From Desulfuromonadaceae bacterium UBA2294 (GTDB taxonomy: Bacteria > Desulfobacterota > Desulfuromonadia > Desulfuromonadales > UBA2294): a DNA stretch of 31,823 nucleotides. A program made the translations under genes and the position numbers. The notes under the pieces are model-generated. The model did no database searches. It was not told where the DNA came from and worked only from the letters and a program-made list of their open reading frames with translations. This document shows positions 31,465 to 31,823 of the stretch, in pieces (position 1 is the stretch's first letter; each line of letters starts with the position of its first letter). Location: positions 1 through 31,823 of the forward strand of contig DDWE01000080.1 in assembly GCA_002345625.1 (NCBI GenBank), in the 5' to 3' direction.

Positions 31465-31823
31465 CCTGTACCCTGTCAGATGGAAGGCGACTGGCCTGGC
31501 GCACGGCCGGCAATGGCCCGCCGCTGATCCTGCTGCATGGATGGGCGATGTCGTCGGCGGTCTTTGCCGAAATAATGCCGCTTTTGGAGGACAGCTTCAC
31601 CCTTTACTGTCCTGACCTTCCCGGTCACGGTGCTTCCGATCCGGCGGCGTCTTATTCCTTGACAGGTCTGGTCTCCGATCTTGATTGCTGGTGCCAACAT
31701 CTTGGCCTTAATCATTGTGCCCTTCTGGGCTGGTCGCTTGGCGGACAACTGGCGATACATTGGGCTCGGTCTGGATTGTTGTCGGTGGCAAAGCTGATCC
31801 TGGTGGCGACAACACCTCGTTTT
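31458..31823 (+). CDS. bioH: BioH-like alpha/beta hydrolase, truncated by the window end
   Basis: The first 122 codons of an alpha/beta hydrolase run to the last base of the window with no stop. It has an oxyanion-hole stretch LILLHGWAMSS (23-33), the PDLPGHGASD turn (52-61), the nucleophile elbow GWSLGG (91-96) and LILVATTPRF at the end, like the VASSPxF segment of BioH. BioH removes the methyl group from pimeloyl-ACP methyl ester to end the BioC-BioH route. ATG 31458 overlaps the bioF stop by 7 nt. A generic esterase remains possible until the missing Asp and His can be seen. Its neighbour downstream would be expected to be bioC. Confidence 0.75.
   Translation, partial: MLTCTLSDGRRLAWRTAGNGPPLILLHGWAMSSAVFAEIMPLLEDSFTLYCPDLPGHGASDPAASYSLTGLVSDLDCWCQHLGLNHCALLGWSLGGQLAIHWARSGLLSVAKLILVATTPRF

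Overview
The window looks like a chromosomal segment from a bacterium of the Desulfuromonadales/Geobacter branch of the former Deltaproteobacteria. This rests on the kinds and order of genes: multiheme c-type cytochromes beside an NHL-repeat lipoprotein; an atypical type II secretion/type IV pilus hybrid with a cohesin-tailed secretin; an ftsE-ftsX-envC-ctpA-deacetylase string; an xseA/xseB/ispA/dxs string; ResB/CcsA cytochrome c maturation genes; and a bioW-bioF-bioH biotin operon. From memory, the order resembles the Geobacter sulfurreducens region that carries the oxpG pseudopilin, but no database could be searched. No mobile elements, tRNA or rRNA genes or CRISPR arrays were seen, and coding density is very high.

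Layout. (1) 132-4225, plus strand: a periplasmic parvulin-type peptidyl-prolyl isomerase, an NHL-propeller lipoprotein, a tetraheme cytochrome and a cytochrome with seven CXXCH motifs plus one CX3CH. A sigma70-like promoter lies upstream and a strong intrinsic terminator (4244-4286) closes the block. (2) 4402-13695, plus: GspF, GspE, PilM-, PilN-, PilO- and PilP/GspC-like proteins, a TPR-secretin-cohesin lipoprotein and two tandem pseudopilins. No prepilin peptidase or minor pseudopilins are present. (3) 13700-18941, plus: ftsE, ftsX, an EnvC-like activator with a degenerate LytM domain, a CtpA protease and a divergent polysaccharide deacetylase. Blocks 2 and 3 run together with no gap above 59 bp, so they may be one transcription unit of about 14.5 kb and 14 genes. 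(4) 18948-20357, minus: a ParA/MinD-like ATPase with an unrecognised C-terminal half, with a near-consensus promoter overlapped by inverted repeats. (5) 20447-25586, plus: xseA, an intact M23 peptidase, xseB, ispA and dxs, then a zinc-ribbon membrane protein and a terminator (26243-26275). (6) 26358-29238, minus: a receiver-GAF protein lacking the phospho-acceptor Asp, then resB and ccsA/resC. (7) 29507 to the window end, plus: bioW, bioF and a truncated bioH-like gene behind a promoter overlapped by a BirA-operator-like inverted repeat.

How it fits together. Cytochromes matured by the ResB/CcsA system would be folded with help from the isomerase. The secretion machine would span the envelope and export a substrate not encoded nearby. 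In G. sulfurreducens, OxpG is linked to export of a multicopper protein needed for reduction of insoluble electron acceptors. FtsEX-EnvC, CtpA, the deacetylase and the M23 enzyme form a peptidoglycan-remodelling set whose position directly behind the secretion genes suggests, but does not prove, a role in inserting the machine through the wall.
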